The translations under genes and the position numbers were made by a program. DNA of 16,768 bases from Acidilobaceae archaeon (GTDB taxonomy: Archaea > Thermoproteota > Thermoprotei_A > Sulfolobales > Acidilobaceae): contig JALSQL010000024.1 of the NCBI GenBank assembly GCA_026985435.1, forward strand, positions 1-16,768. Direction: 5' to 3'. The notes beneath the pieces were generated by a model. The model saw nothing but the letters and a program-made list of their open reading frames with translations. It did not search any database and was not told the origin of the DNA. Every line of letters starts with the position of its first letter. Position 1 is the stretch's first letter. Below are positions 1 through 6,997 of the stretch, in pieces.

Positions 1-247
1 GGGCCAATATGGTTAAGCGCCGCGCCCCGCTCCCCCCGCCGGGACGGCGGTGAGGAGGACCTTTGGGCCCGCACCCGGGCTAGGCGGGGGTGTGGAGCCC
101 ACCCTTGCCCGAGCCGCCCCCCGGGGCTAGCTGGCGGGGGGGGTAGCGTGGGCTTCTAGCGCCTAGCCACGCGCCAGGCGGGGGTCGGCCCTGCGCGGGC
201 TCTTCACCGGCCCGCAGCCTTGGGGGCCTCCGCCCTTTCGAGCCACC
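1..247. other. GC-extreme stretch without a convincing gene
   Basis: No reading frame here looks like a protein I can recognise; plus-strand frames close at about 50-52, 109-175 and similar points. The stretch is rich in short inverted repeats, for example CCGCC (36-40) against GGCGG (46-50) with a five-base loop, and several runs of five or more G or C. I looked for hallmarks of tRNA, SRP RNA and RNase P RNA and saw none. It may be the 3' end of a gene lying to the left, or plain intergenic DNA downstream of the methyltransferase gene. Confidence 0.4.
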
Positions 248-1021
248 TCATCCCCCCGGCTTCACGGCTATCAGGCAGGCGAAGCCCTCCCCGCCACGCG
301 GCGGCCGGGGCTTCTCCGGCCTCGGGCGGCCCCAGGGTGGATAGGTTAGCGTTGCGAGCGCCGAGGCGGCCTTTAGGCCTGCCGCCTCCGCCATCGAGCG
401 GACCTCGCGCAGGGTGTAGAAGCGGGCCGCCCTGTAGAGCGGGTGGCCCAGCCTGCCCCGGCTCCTGTAGAGCCTCCCCCAGGGCGTGTCCCTCGGCACT
501 ATGCACGCCACCAGCCTCCCCCCGGGCCTGAGCGCCCTCGACGCCTCGGCTAGGAGCATCTGGGGGTCGTCGGCGAAGCATAGGGTCACCGAGACCAGCA
601 CCGACCCCAGGGAGCCGCTGGCGAAGGGGAGCGCCTCCCCCCTACCCTGAACCCTCAGGGGCACGCGGCCAGCGGCCATGGACAGCATGCCCAGGCTCGG
701 GTCCACGCCGGCCTCGCAGCCGGCGGCCGCGGCGAAGAAGCCCGTGCCGACCCCCACCTCGAGGCAGGGCCTAGGGGCGCCTCTCATGGCCTCCCTCACG
801 AGCCTCTCCTCGTTCTCGGCGGTGACCCTGTGGCGCAGGTGCCACCCCTCGTACCTCCGGGCCAGCCTGTCGAAGAGGGGGGCCGACGCCAGGAGCCCGC
901 ACCCCCAGCTTTTAGGGGGGCGCCGCCTTATACTGGCAACATGCGGGGGGATGCCTAGGCAGGGACGACCCGAGCCGCCCCCGGCAGTGAGGATGGTCTG
1001 GAGCGATAGTACCCCCGCCAC
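248..1021 (-). CDS. Class I SAM-dependent methyltransferase
   Basis: This is a small-molecule type methyltransferase of the Methyltransf_11 class. The SAM-binding motif I reads LEVGVGTGFFA, followed by an acidic loop (GVDPS), a motif near GEALPFASGSLG and the post-motif ALRPGGRLV, in the correct order for the family. The substrate cannot be told from sequence. The only in-frame ATG, GTG or TTG upstream of the conserved region is GTG at 1021, and the roughly 43 residues it adds look non-coding and run across the likely promoter. Homology-like sequence starts near the FDRLARRYEGW segment. A TATA-like element at 928-933 predicts a transcript starting near 905, so the true start may be a CTG near 892 or another rare codon, or there may be a frame error. 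The 3' part (about 248-890) is confident; the 5' end is not. It is divergent from the membrane protein gene at 1039. Confidence 0.75.
   Translation of the reverse strand: MAGVLSLQTILTAGGGSGRPCLGIPPHVASIRRRPPKSWGCGLLASAPLFDRLARRYEGWHLRHRVTAENEERLVREAMRGAPRPCLEVGVGTGFFAAAAGCEAGVDPSLGMLSMAAGRVPLRVQGRGEALPFASGSLGSVLVSVTLCFADDPQMLLAEASRALRPGGRLVACIVPRDTPWGRLYRSRGRLGHPLYRAARFYTLREVRSMAEAAGLKAASALATLTYPPWGRPRPEKPRPPRGGEGFACLIAVKPGG
905..940. promoter_or_regulatory. Shared TATA-like patch, methyltransferase / VTT protein
   Basis: CTTATA at 928-933 (TATAAG on the minus strand) is one of the few AT-rich spots between the two divergent genes. Its centre lies about 38 bases from a CTG at 892 on the minus strand and about 108 bases from the GTG at 1039 on the plus strand. 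A second, weaker patch (CTTTTAG) lies near 909-915. Promoter function is inferred from spacing only. Confidence 0.45.
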
Positions 1022-1038
1022 CGTGGGGTGCAGCGGCC

Positions 1039-1749
1039 GTGGAGGCCAGCCTACTGGACGCCCTGAGGAGAGCCATGGAGGAGTACGGCCTGCTGGGGTT
1101 CACGCTCGCCGCCTTCGTCTCGAACCTCATACCCGGCTTCCCGGCCTTCTACCTCACCATAGTCGTGTCGTACTCCATAGCGTCTGACTCCGACGTGGTT
1201 GGCCTGCTAAAGTTCGTCATAGCCGGGGGCGTCGCGGCCGGGCTCGGGAAGTTCGTCGAGTTCTACGTCTCCCGGCTCGTGGGCTCCCGCGTGAGGGCCG
1301 TGCGCGAGAAGAGTAGGAGCCTGGAGAGGCTGCTGGCCGGGTCCCGCCGCTCCAAGCTGGGCGTTGCGCTGCTGGTATTCCTCTTCGCGGCCCTGCCCCT
1401 GCCCGACGACGTCCTCTACATACCCCTGGGCGTCGCCGGCTTCAGCAGGGCCGCGTTCCTGGCCTCGGTCGTGCTGGGGAAGACCGTGCTAACAGCCCTC
1501 GTCGCCGCCCTGGGGGCCGCCGCTAAGTGGCTGGTGGGCGAGGGGGCCCTGACCCCGGCGAGGATAGCCGGGCTAGCCGTGGGCACGACTGTCGTGCTCC
1601 TACTGGTGTTCGCGGTCGACTGGGAGAGGATCATAGACGGCTACGCGAGCGGGGGCTGGCGCGGCGCCTGCAGGGCGCTGGTAGCCGAGCTGGCCGCCCT
1701 CCCGGCCAGGATTTCAAGGCGCCTCAACGCGGGTGGCGGGGGGCGGTGA
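1039..1749 (+). CDS. DedA/VTT-like (SNARE-associated) membrane protein
   Basis: The 236-residue product is a multi-pass membrane protein. An N-terminal hydrophobic segment carries SNLIPGFPAFYL, followed by more hydrophobic stretches around residues 45-75, 110-125, 135-160 and 175-195. The middle contains LPLPDDVLYIPLGVAGFS and then LGKTVLTALVAALGAAA. This order (an N-terminal Pro-Gly segment, then Pro-Asp-Asp and an LGK-type helix) matches the DedA/VTT family of membrane proteins, several of which are linked to lipid scrambling or ion homeostasis. The specific role here is unknown. GTG at 1039 is the first usable start after an in-frame stop at 988, and GGGGTG at 1025-1030 is a reasonable ribosome-binding site. 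The C-terminus is basic and Gly/Arg rich. The gene converges on the ABC permease 61 bases downstream. Confidence 0.7.
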   Translation: MEASLLDALRRAMEEYGLLGFTLAAFVSNLIPGFPAFYLTIVVSYSIASDSDVVGLLKFVIAGGVAAGLGKFVEFYVSRLVGSRVRAVREKSRSLERLLAGSRRSKLGVALLVFLFAALPLPDDVLYIPLGVAGFSRAAFLASVVLGKTVLTALVAALGAAAKWLVGEGALTPARIAGLAVGTTVVLLLVFAVDWERIIDGYASGGWRGACRALVAELAALPARISRRLNAGGGGR

Positions 1750-1810
1750 GCGGGATAGCGGTCCCCGAGCCCGGGCGCGGCCGTGGGGAGAGATCAACCG
1801 GGCGAGCCCC

Positions 1811-3022
1811 CTACTCCCTCACCATCACCAGCCTCTCCCTGCTGACCAGCCTGACCGAGGCAGCCGCCCCCGCCAGGGTCACAGCCGCCATCACGCCCAG
1901 GTGGAGGAGTGCCCCCGCGAGGCGGCCGGAGGCATACGACTGTATCGCCAGGGCGGCGTGAGTGAAGGGTACGGCGAGCAGGGCGGCCCTGGGCGCTGGC
2001 GGGAGGCTCGTTATGTCGGTGAAGAGCGCGGCGAAGTATATGGCGGTGGCCACCCCCAGCATCGCCATCCCCCCAGCCTGGGCCGAGCGTATGGTCTCAC
2101 TCCTCGACGCAACCGGCGCCACTAGCGACGCGGTCATGAGGACGAGGAGCCCCGAGACCGCGGCGTGGAGCGCCAGCAGCCCCGGCGCCGGCTCGAGGGC
2201 GCCGCCTGCCAGCCTGAAGAAGGCCAGCACCCCCGCGGTGTCGGCCAGGGAGGCGAGGAAGCCGAGGAGGCTCGACGCCGCCAGCTTGCCTAGGACCACA
2301 TCCCTCACGCCGAGGGGGGTTGTCAGGAGGGCCTCGAGGGTCCTCCTCTCCCTCTCGCCTATAACGGCGTCTGTTATGTATACCACCGCGGGGTTCACGA
2401 CGAATATCAGGGCGAACTCGAGGAACCGGGCCGTCTCGGCCTCCCTGGCCTCGCCCGGCGTTGCCGGGGCGCCGCTGGGCTTGTAGAGGTAGTTCCTAAC
2501 CGAGAGGGGGCCCAGTATGACGCCTGGGTCAACCTCCACCCCCGCCCTCCGCGCGAGCTCCTCCACCCTCCACCTCGACACCTGCCCGGCCAGCCTGTCA
2601 ACCGCCTGCATGGCGGCCTGGTAAGCGGCGTCCGCCGCCTGGCTGGCTATGAGCTTCGCCACCACTACGGTGGCCCTCCTATCTATGCTCGTGAGGTTAG
2701 AGTAGAACCCCCTCGGCAGGTAGATTATGGCGTCGCAGCAGCCGGGCGGCGGCCTCCCCTCGCCCACAACCACCTCCAGCCCTACACCCACGCCGGCAGC
2801 GGCCTGGCGCGCCCAGCCCGCTAGCGCCGCTGCCACCCCGCTGGCCCCCGGGTCCTCGTAGTACACCCCCAGCACAGCCCGCTGCTGGGAGTACAGGGCC
2901 CCGGTTAGGAGCGCCAGCCCCGGCATGCCGAGCAGCGGCATCAGCACCACTACTGCTAGGGTTCTACGATCGCGGGAGAGCTCGAGCACCTCCTTCCAGA
3001 AGACTATCCTAGCCAGGCCCAT
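1811..3022 (-). CDS. ABC-2 type exporter permease (NatB-like)
   Basis: The 403-residue membrane subunit opens with FWKEVLELSRDRRTLAVVV, the cytoplasmic K-E/R-D-R-R-T segment and first membrane helix typical of NatB-like ABC-2 permeases. A soluble region of roughly 150 residues follows, predicted outside the cell. After it come about five more hydrophobic segments, the first preceding VIGERERRTLEALLTTPL, the cytoplasmic coupling segment of ABC-2 proteins. It should form the channel for the ATPase encoded just upstream. The exported substrate is unknown; NatB pumps sodium, but lipid or drug export is equally possible. The ATG at 3022 overlaps the end of the ATPase gene by 14 bases, which suggests translational coupling. 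GTG at 3028 is an alternative, since the GGAGGT at 3024-3029 sits too close to the ATG. Confidence 0.82.
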   Translation of the reverse strand: MGLARIVFWKEVLELSRDRRTLAVVVLMPLLGMPGLALLTGALYSQQRAVLGVYYEDPGASGVAAALAGWARQAAAGVGVGLEVVVGEGRPPPGCCDAIIYLPRGFYSNLTSIDRRATVVVAKLIASQAADAAYQAAMQAVDRLAGQVSRWRVEELARRAGVEVDPGVILGPLSVRNYLYKPSGAPATPGEAREAETARFLEFALIFVVNPAVVYITDAVIGERERRTLEALLTTPLGVRDVVLGKLAASSLLGFLASLADTAGVLAFFRLAGGALEPAPGLLALHAAVSGLLVLMTASLVAPVASRSETIRSAQAGGMAMLGVATAIYFAALFTDITSLPPAPRAALLAVPFTHAALAIQSYASGRLAGALLHLGVMAAVTLAGAAASVRLVSRERLVMVRE

Positions 3023-3776
3023 GACCTCCACCCACAGCCGCCACGAAGGCCTCCTCCAGGTTTCCAGCGTTGAACCTATCGAGAGCCTCCCCAACGGTGC
3101 AGGTGCAGAGAGTCCTGCCCCCGGAGATGAACGTGACCCTATCCGCAACCTCCTGGGCCTCGAGCAGGTTGTGGGTGGACAGGAGCACACCCGCCCCCTC
3201 GCCTGCCAGCCTGCGTATGAGACCCCTAACCCGGAGGGCCGAGAAGACGTCGAGGCCGCTGGTGGGCTCGTCCAGCACGGCCAGCCTCGGCCTGTGCATG
3301 ACCGCCCTCGCCAGCAGCAGCCTCCTCGCCATGCCCTTACTGTAGGTGGACGCCCTACGAGCGAGCGCCTCCTCGGGGAGGCCCGATATCCTAGCGCCCT
3401 CCATGGCGAGCCTCCTAGCCCGGTCCCTGTCGCCCCCAGCGTATACTAGCGCGTAGAAGTAGAGGTTCTCCCAGCCAGTCAGGCGCCCGTAGGGCCTGGC
3501 GTCCTCCGGTAGGTAGCCCACCAGCCCCGCCACCCTCCGAGCCTCAGGTCCCTCGGGGTCAACGCCGAGCAGCCTCACGACCCCGGAGTCCCTCCTGGCG
3601 AGCCCCAGTATTACCCTCATCGTGGTAGTCTTGCCAGCCCCGTTCGGGCCCGCGAGAACGTGGACCTCGCCCGGCCTCACCTCCAGGCTCACGCCGGACA
3701 GCACGGGCCTCCCACGTATGGTCTTCACGACGCCGCGGGCGTCGAGCAGCGGGGCCCCGTCAGAATTCTTGTCCAC
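3009..3776 (-). CDS. ABC-2 type exporter ATP-binding protein
   Basis: The 255-residue nucleotide-binding subunit has a Walker A at residues 43-51 (GPNGAGKTT), a Q-loop region GYLPEDARPYG, the signature YSKGMARRL, Walker B with D-loop (LAVLDEPTSGLDV) and an H-loop His in LLSTHN. All catalytic residues are present, so it should be an active ATPase powering the downstream permease. I start it at GTG 3776: the coding match begins soon after, the preceding GGAGCGGGGG can act as a ribosome-binding site, and a TATA-like GATAAA lies at 3812-3817, about 38 bases upstream. A longer in-frame extension reaches 3908, but it would cross that promoter and overlap the divergent winged-helix gene. The ABC superfamily is certain; the NatA-like subtype is inferred from its partner. 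Confidence 0.9.
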   Translation of the reverse strand: MDKNSDGAPLLDARGVVKTIRGRPVLSGVSLEVRPGEVHVLAGPNGAGKTTTMRVILGLARRDSGVVRLLGVDPEGPEARRVAGLVGYLPEDARPYGRLTGWENLYFYALVYAGGDRDRARRLAMEGARISGLPEEALARRASTYSKGMARRLLLARAVMHRPRLAVLDEPTSGLDVFSALRVRGLIRRLAGEGAGVLLSTHNLLEAQEVADRVTFISGGRTLCTCTVGEALDRFNAGNLEEAFVAAVGGGHGPG

Positions 3777-3804
3777 ACGAACCCCCGCTCCACACTGGCG
3801 GGCG

Positions 3805-3825
3805 AATCCCGGATAAACCCCACCC
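3805..3825. promoter_or_regulatory. TATA-like patch between ABC ATPase and winged-helix gene
   Basis: GATAAA (3812-3817), reading GTTTATC on the minus strand, is the only AT-rich patch in this 106-base gap. It lies about 38 bases from GTG 3776 on the minus strand, a good archaeal spacing for a short leader. It lies about 68 bases from GTG 3883 on the plus strand, where its use is less sure. Confidence 0.5.
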
Positions 3826-3882
3826 CCGCCACTCGAGGGTAGAGCGGGCGCGGCTCCCCCAGCGGCTCCCGGGTGGCGTGCC

Positions 3883-4554
3883 GTGGCTGGCAGGGCCAGC
3901 GAGTTCATAGCCGTGTACGGCGAGAGGGGCTACTACGTGCTCAGGGCGGTCCTCGACGCCACCCGGGAGCTGGTCGGCCGCGCCAGGCTTGGGGACTTCG
4001 ACTACAAGACCGTCAAGCGCAAGCTCCGGGAGATGGGGCTGGACTACAACCCCAGCCTACTGCTGTCGAGGCTCGAGCGCGAGTACGGCCTAATCGAGAC
4101 TACCTACAAGTCGGGAGGCCAGCACTGGTGGCGCATCCTAGACCTCTCGGAGATAGAGGACGCCCTGGCTGAGTACGAGGGCAGGCCCAGCGGGGCCGAG
4201 GCCTCGTCTAGCCCCCGAGCCAGGCTGCTGCGCCTACAGTTCTACGTGCTAGAGCCTCTCCGGCTGCTCGAGCGTGTGGAGAGGCTGTCTAGGAGGCGCG
4301 GCAGGGACGCCCTCCGGGCGCTCAGGGAGATAGTCTACAGGGACCTGCCCCCCATAGTGGAGTTCCTAGCCAAGGCGGAGGAGGAGGGGCTTACAGAGGA
4401 GCTAGCCGCGGAGGTCGAGGTGGCCGAGCGTATACTAGAGAAAGCTGAGGAGGCGGCCCGCGCCCTGGGGATACTAACGGCCGCCCCCGCCCTGAGGCTA
4501 GGCGGGGGGCTCGAGGAGCCTGCCCTTAGAGGCCGCCTCCGAGAGCCTGGCTAG
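3883..4554 (+). CDS. Winged-helix DNA-binding-like protein, unknown role
   Basis: I do not recognise the exact family of this 223-residue protein. Residues 1-95 look like a winged helix: an N-terminal helix (YGERGYYVLRAVLDATREL), a second pair around KTVKRKLREMGLDYNPSLLLSRLEREYGLI, and a wing ending in SGGQHWWRI. Residues 110-210 are highly charged and helical (Glu, Arg, Leu), probably a dimerising coiled-coil or four-helix region. A Ser/Ala-rich linker joins the halves. A role as transcription regulator or DNA-binding protein is an inference from the fold. Divergence from the ABC exporter makes that operon a possible target, but nothing shows this directly. The last 57 bases overlap the convergent phosphopantothenate synthetase gene. 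Confidence 0.65.
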   Translation: MAGRASEFIAVYGERGYYVLRAVLDATRELVGRARLGDFDYKTVKRKLREMGLDYNPSLLLSRLEREYGLIETTYKSGGQHWWRILDLSEIEDALAEYEGRPSGAEASSSPRARLLRLQFYVLEPLRLLERVERLSRRRGRDALRALREIVYRDLPPIVEFLAKAEEEGLTEELAAEVEVAERILEKAEEAARALGILTAAPALRLGGGLEEPALRGRLREPG

Positions 4555-5295
4555 CATGGCCTGGAACGCCCTGGCCAGGACGCCTGCGTTGTCGTAGCTA
4601 GACACTATACCCTCCAACTCCTCCCTCCCGGCCCCCCGGAGCTCCTTAGCCACCTCGACGGCCCTGCGGAGAGCCCTAGTAGCCTCGTCGACTATGGTGA
4701 TGTCGGCCATCTGCGCCGTCCGCGAGAACGGGTTTAGGTCTATGGCGGCCACCCTCTTCCCGGCCCTCCGAAGCGCCTCCGTGCGGTCCCCATCCTCTAT
4801 CGCCACAAGCACGAAGTCCGCCCTGAATATGCCCTCCTCGCATACTATGCCGCGTGGGCTCTCGAGGCCGGGTAGCCTGCGCTTCCTGCAGGCCGACCCT
4901 AGCACCCCCCCGACGCCATTCGCCTTCAGGTGGTCCTCGATGGCCCTCACCCTCTCCTCAGTCCGGTAGAAGAGGTTGACCTCCACCAGGGCCCCGGTGA
5001 GCCTGGCCAGCTCGCCCACCTCCCGCGGCGCCAGGGCGGCGAGGTTACCGTTCACGGATATGACAGGGTGCCTGGCCAGGAGTAGCCACGCAACCGCGGC
5101 TCGGATAGCCTCCTCCGCGAAGTCGTGCGTCCGCTCCCCTAGTATGTAGTCGAACGCCTCACCCCTACCGTGCGCTATCAGGCCCTGGGGCACCACTATA
5201 CCCTTCCGGAACCCCTCCACGAGCCTCTCACGCACCACCAGAGAGTGGTAGCGTGGGTGGCTTCTGGGTATCTCGTGGCCAGCCACGCGCCGCAC
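4498..5295 (-). CDS. 4-phosphopantoate--beta-alanine ligase (phosphopantothenate synthetase)
   Basis: This archaeal enzyme (former DUF137) joins 4-phosphopantoate to beta-alanine using ATP, giving 4'-phosphopantothenate for CoA synthesis. It acts in the cytoplasm. The 265-residue product carries the family blocks in order: IPRSHPRYHSLVVRE near the start, PQGLIAHGRGEAFDYILGE, HPVISVNGNLAAL, VEVNLFYRTEERV, IEDGDRTEAL, IDLNPFSRTAQMADITIVDEATRA. Length is normal. GTG at 5295 follows the pantoate kinase stop by two bases, and GGAG at the end of that gene serves as ribosome-binding site; a second GTG at 5286 is possible. It is the last gene of the coaBC-nadE-kinase operon. Its product feeds CoaBC directly, so the kinase, ligase and CoaBC reactions are consecutive. 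Its 3' end overlaps the convergent winged-helix gene. Confidence 0.93.
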   Translation of the reverse strand: MRRVAGHEIPRSHPRYHSLVVRERLVEGFRKGIVVPQGLIAHGRGEAFDYILGERTHDFAEEAIRAAVAWLLLARHPVISVNGNLAALAPREVGELARLTGALVEVNLFYRTEERVRAIEDHLKANGVGGVLGSACRKRRLPGLESPRGIVCEEGIFRADFVLVAIEDGDRTEALRRAGKRVAAIDLNPFSRTAQMADITIVDEATRALRRAVEVAKELRGAGREELEGIVSSYDNAGVLARAFQAMLARLSEAASKGRLLEPPA

Positions 5296-5297
5296 CC

Positions 5298-6164
5298 TTA
5301 ACTCCAGGGCGGCGCGTAGAGGGGGTTAATCCACTCAACTACAGGCGCGCCCCCCTGCCAGGGCCTGTGGACCCTCACGTCGAAGCCGTCCCTAGACAGC
5401 TGGGTGTAGAGGTCCTGCACGCGGTCGGCCTCGACGAGGTACGCTGAGACGTTCTTCTTCCTATAGGCCACCAAAACCCCGGCCCCACCCGGCCTCGGCG
5501 GCCGCGCGCTTGGAACACTCGCCACGTAGCTCGACACCGCCTCGACGAAAGCCTCGAAGCTAGCGTCCCTGACAATGCGCCTCAGCGCGGCTGACGCCGC
5601 CTCCCTCTCCCTCGGCCCATAGCTTGAGAGGAGCGATCTCGTATGCGTCTCGCCCCGAGAAGCGGTGACAACCACGAGCCCCGGCGGCACCGGCAGCGAC
5701 TCAACCAGGCCCTCGCCGGGAGCCCCGGGCTTGAGCCTCACCACTACTCCACCCAGGCCGCCCCAGATGGCCAGTACATCCCCGAGACCCGTCTTCTCCT
5801 CGACCTCCGCCCTATGGGCCTCCCTAGCGGCCGCCAGGAGGCCCCGGCCAAGCGCCGCCGCGGCGGCCAGCGCCCCCGCCAGGCTGACGGCAGCGCTGGT
5901 GGCGTAGCCCCTCATGGGCGGCAGCGGCTCCCACACCCTCACGCCCCCGGGCGCTCCGAGCAGCTCGAGGCTCCTCCCCAGGGGGCCCTCTGGCCTCTGG
6001 GCGTTGGGGTCGAAGCAGGCGCGCGCTGGCGGGTCCACTAGGAGGCCCGCCCCCAGGGAGCCCGTCTTGTAGGGGTCTCCGCCGACTATGTGGGGGATGA
6101 AGAATGCCGTTATGTGGTGCGGCACCGAGGAGCAGGGTGTCAGGCCTTCGGGGCCTTGGTTCAC
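5298..6164 (-). CDS. Pantoate kinase (GHMP superfamily)
   Basis: Archaeal pantoate kinase phosphorylates pantoate to 4-phosphopantoate, the substrate of the ligase encoded next. Sequence support: an N-terminal VPHHITAFF, close to the family's PGHIT-FF; TGSLGAG near residues 34-40; a Ser/Ala-rich ATP-binding motif near 82-96 (PPMRGYATSAAVSLAGA); and AHRAEVEEKTGLGDVLA followed by GG and RLKPG, typical of these kinases. Length (288 residues) is normal. The GTG at 6164 overlaps the nadE stop by four bases (GTGA), suggesting coupled translation. GTG at 6125 would place the start right at the conserved motif and is an alternative. The ATP-binding motif is less glycine-rich than in most GHMP kinases. 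Operon context with the ligase and coaBC makes the assignment strong. Confidence 0.88.
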   Translation of the reverse strand: MNQGPEGLTPCSSVPHHITAFFIPHIVGGDPYKTGSLGAGLLVDPPARACFDPNAQRPEGPLGRSLELLGAPGGVRVWEPLPPMRGYATSAAVSLAGALAAAAALGRGLLAAAREAHRAEVEEKTGLGDVLAIWGGLGGVVVRLKPGAPGEGLVESLPVPPGLVVVTASRGETHTRSLLSSYGPREREAASAALRRIVRDASFEAFVEAVSSYVASVPSARPPRPGGAGVLVAYRKKNVSAYLVEADRVQDLYTQLSRDGFDVRVHRPWQGGAPVVEWINPLYAPPWS

Positions 6165-6997
6165 GCCTTCGCCACCCTCACGATGTCCAGGCTCGGGGAG
6201 TGGGGGGGACTCCTCTTGTGCTCGCTGGCCCTGTAGAGTTCTAGAACACGGTCCACGACCGGCTTGGGCACGCCGGTGGCATCGGGCACCTCCTCAGGCT
6301 TAAGGCCCAGGTCGAATATGCTGTAGAGGACCAGGTCAACGTTCTCATAGGTCGCGCCGAGCTCCTCCTCAGCCTTGTGCCCCGGCCAGAGGCCCGGGCT
6401 GCTGGGCTTGTACGCTATCCTCTCGGGCACCCCGAGCTCCGCGGCGAGCCTCCTAACCTGGCTCTTGTACAGCACGATTATGGGCTCCACATCCACCGCG
6501 CCGTCGCCGTACTTCGTGAAGTAGCCTATGAGCCACTCGCTCCTGTCAGTGGTGCCGAGGACTAGGAGGTTGAACTTGTTAGCATAGTAGTAGAGTATGC
6601 TCATTCTAACCCTAGCCTTTAGGTTGGCCATGGGGAGCTTGTCGGCCTCCGGGCTCTCGTAGATGGGCAGAGCCGACCTGTACACCTCGACTATGGGGGC
6701 TATGTCGACCTTGTGCACCCTTACGCCCCTACTCCTGGCCAGCTCCATAGCATCGTCCACGTCCGCCTCACTCGTAACCCCCGACTCTGGCAGCAGGAGC
6801 GCGAACACCCTCTCCGAGCCCACGGCCTCGACTGCCAGGCTGAATGACGTGGCCGAGTCCACGCCGCCGCTCAGCCCTATAACGTACCCGTTGGCCCCGC
6901 TCTTCTCCAGCACCTCGCGGAGGAACCCCCTCAGGGCCTCTCGAATCTTACCGTAGTCTAGCCTCAAGATGTCATCGAGCGTTACCCTAGGGGCCAC
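6161..6997 (-). CDS. nadE: NH3-dependent NAD+ synthetase
   Basis: NadE amidates deamido-NAD to NAD with ATP, through an adenylated intermediate. The 278-residue protein has the N-type ATP pyrophosphatase P-loop SGGVDSAT at residues 43-50. It also has the family blocks LPMANLKARVRMSILYYYAN, LVLGTTDRSEWLIGYFTKYGDG and KPSSPGLWPGHKAEEELG. There is no glutaminase domain, so ammonia must come free or from a partner. The GTG at 6997 overlaps the end of coaBC by 11 bases. It is the second gene of the operon and the only member outside CoA synthesis, although both pathways make adenine-nucleotide cofactors. The assignment is unambiguous. Confidence 0.96.
   Translation of the reverse strand: MAPRVTLDDILRLDYGKIREALRGFLREVLEKSGANGYVIGLSGGVDSATSFSLAVEAVGSERVFALLLPESGVTSEADVDDAMELARSRGVRVHKVDIAPIVEVYRSALPIYESPEADKLPMANLKARVRMSILYYYANKFNLLVLGTTDRSEWLIGYFTKYGDGAVDVEPIIVLYKSQVRRLAAELGVPERIAYKPSSPGLWPGHKAEEELGATYENVDLVLYSIFDLGLKPEEVPDATGVPKPVVDRVLELYRASEHKRSPPHSPSLDIVRVAKA

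Noticed and set aside
1..247. Possible SRP RNA, RNase P RNA or other stable RNA in the GC-rich left end
   Set aside because: None of the conserved sequence cores of these RNAs could be found on either strand; short GC hairpins alone are expected by chance here.
1527..2125. Long plus-strand open frames across the VTT gene end and permease gene
   Set aside because: They are Arg/Gly/Pro-rich frames opposite or out of phase with recognisable genes, typical of GC-rich DNA.
3777..3908. N-terminal extension of the ABC ATPase to 3908
   Set aside because: It crosses a TATA-like element and overlaps the divergent gene, and the extension is low-complexity Gly/Ala/Pro.
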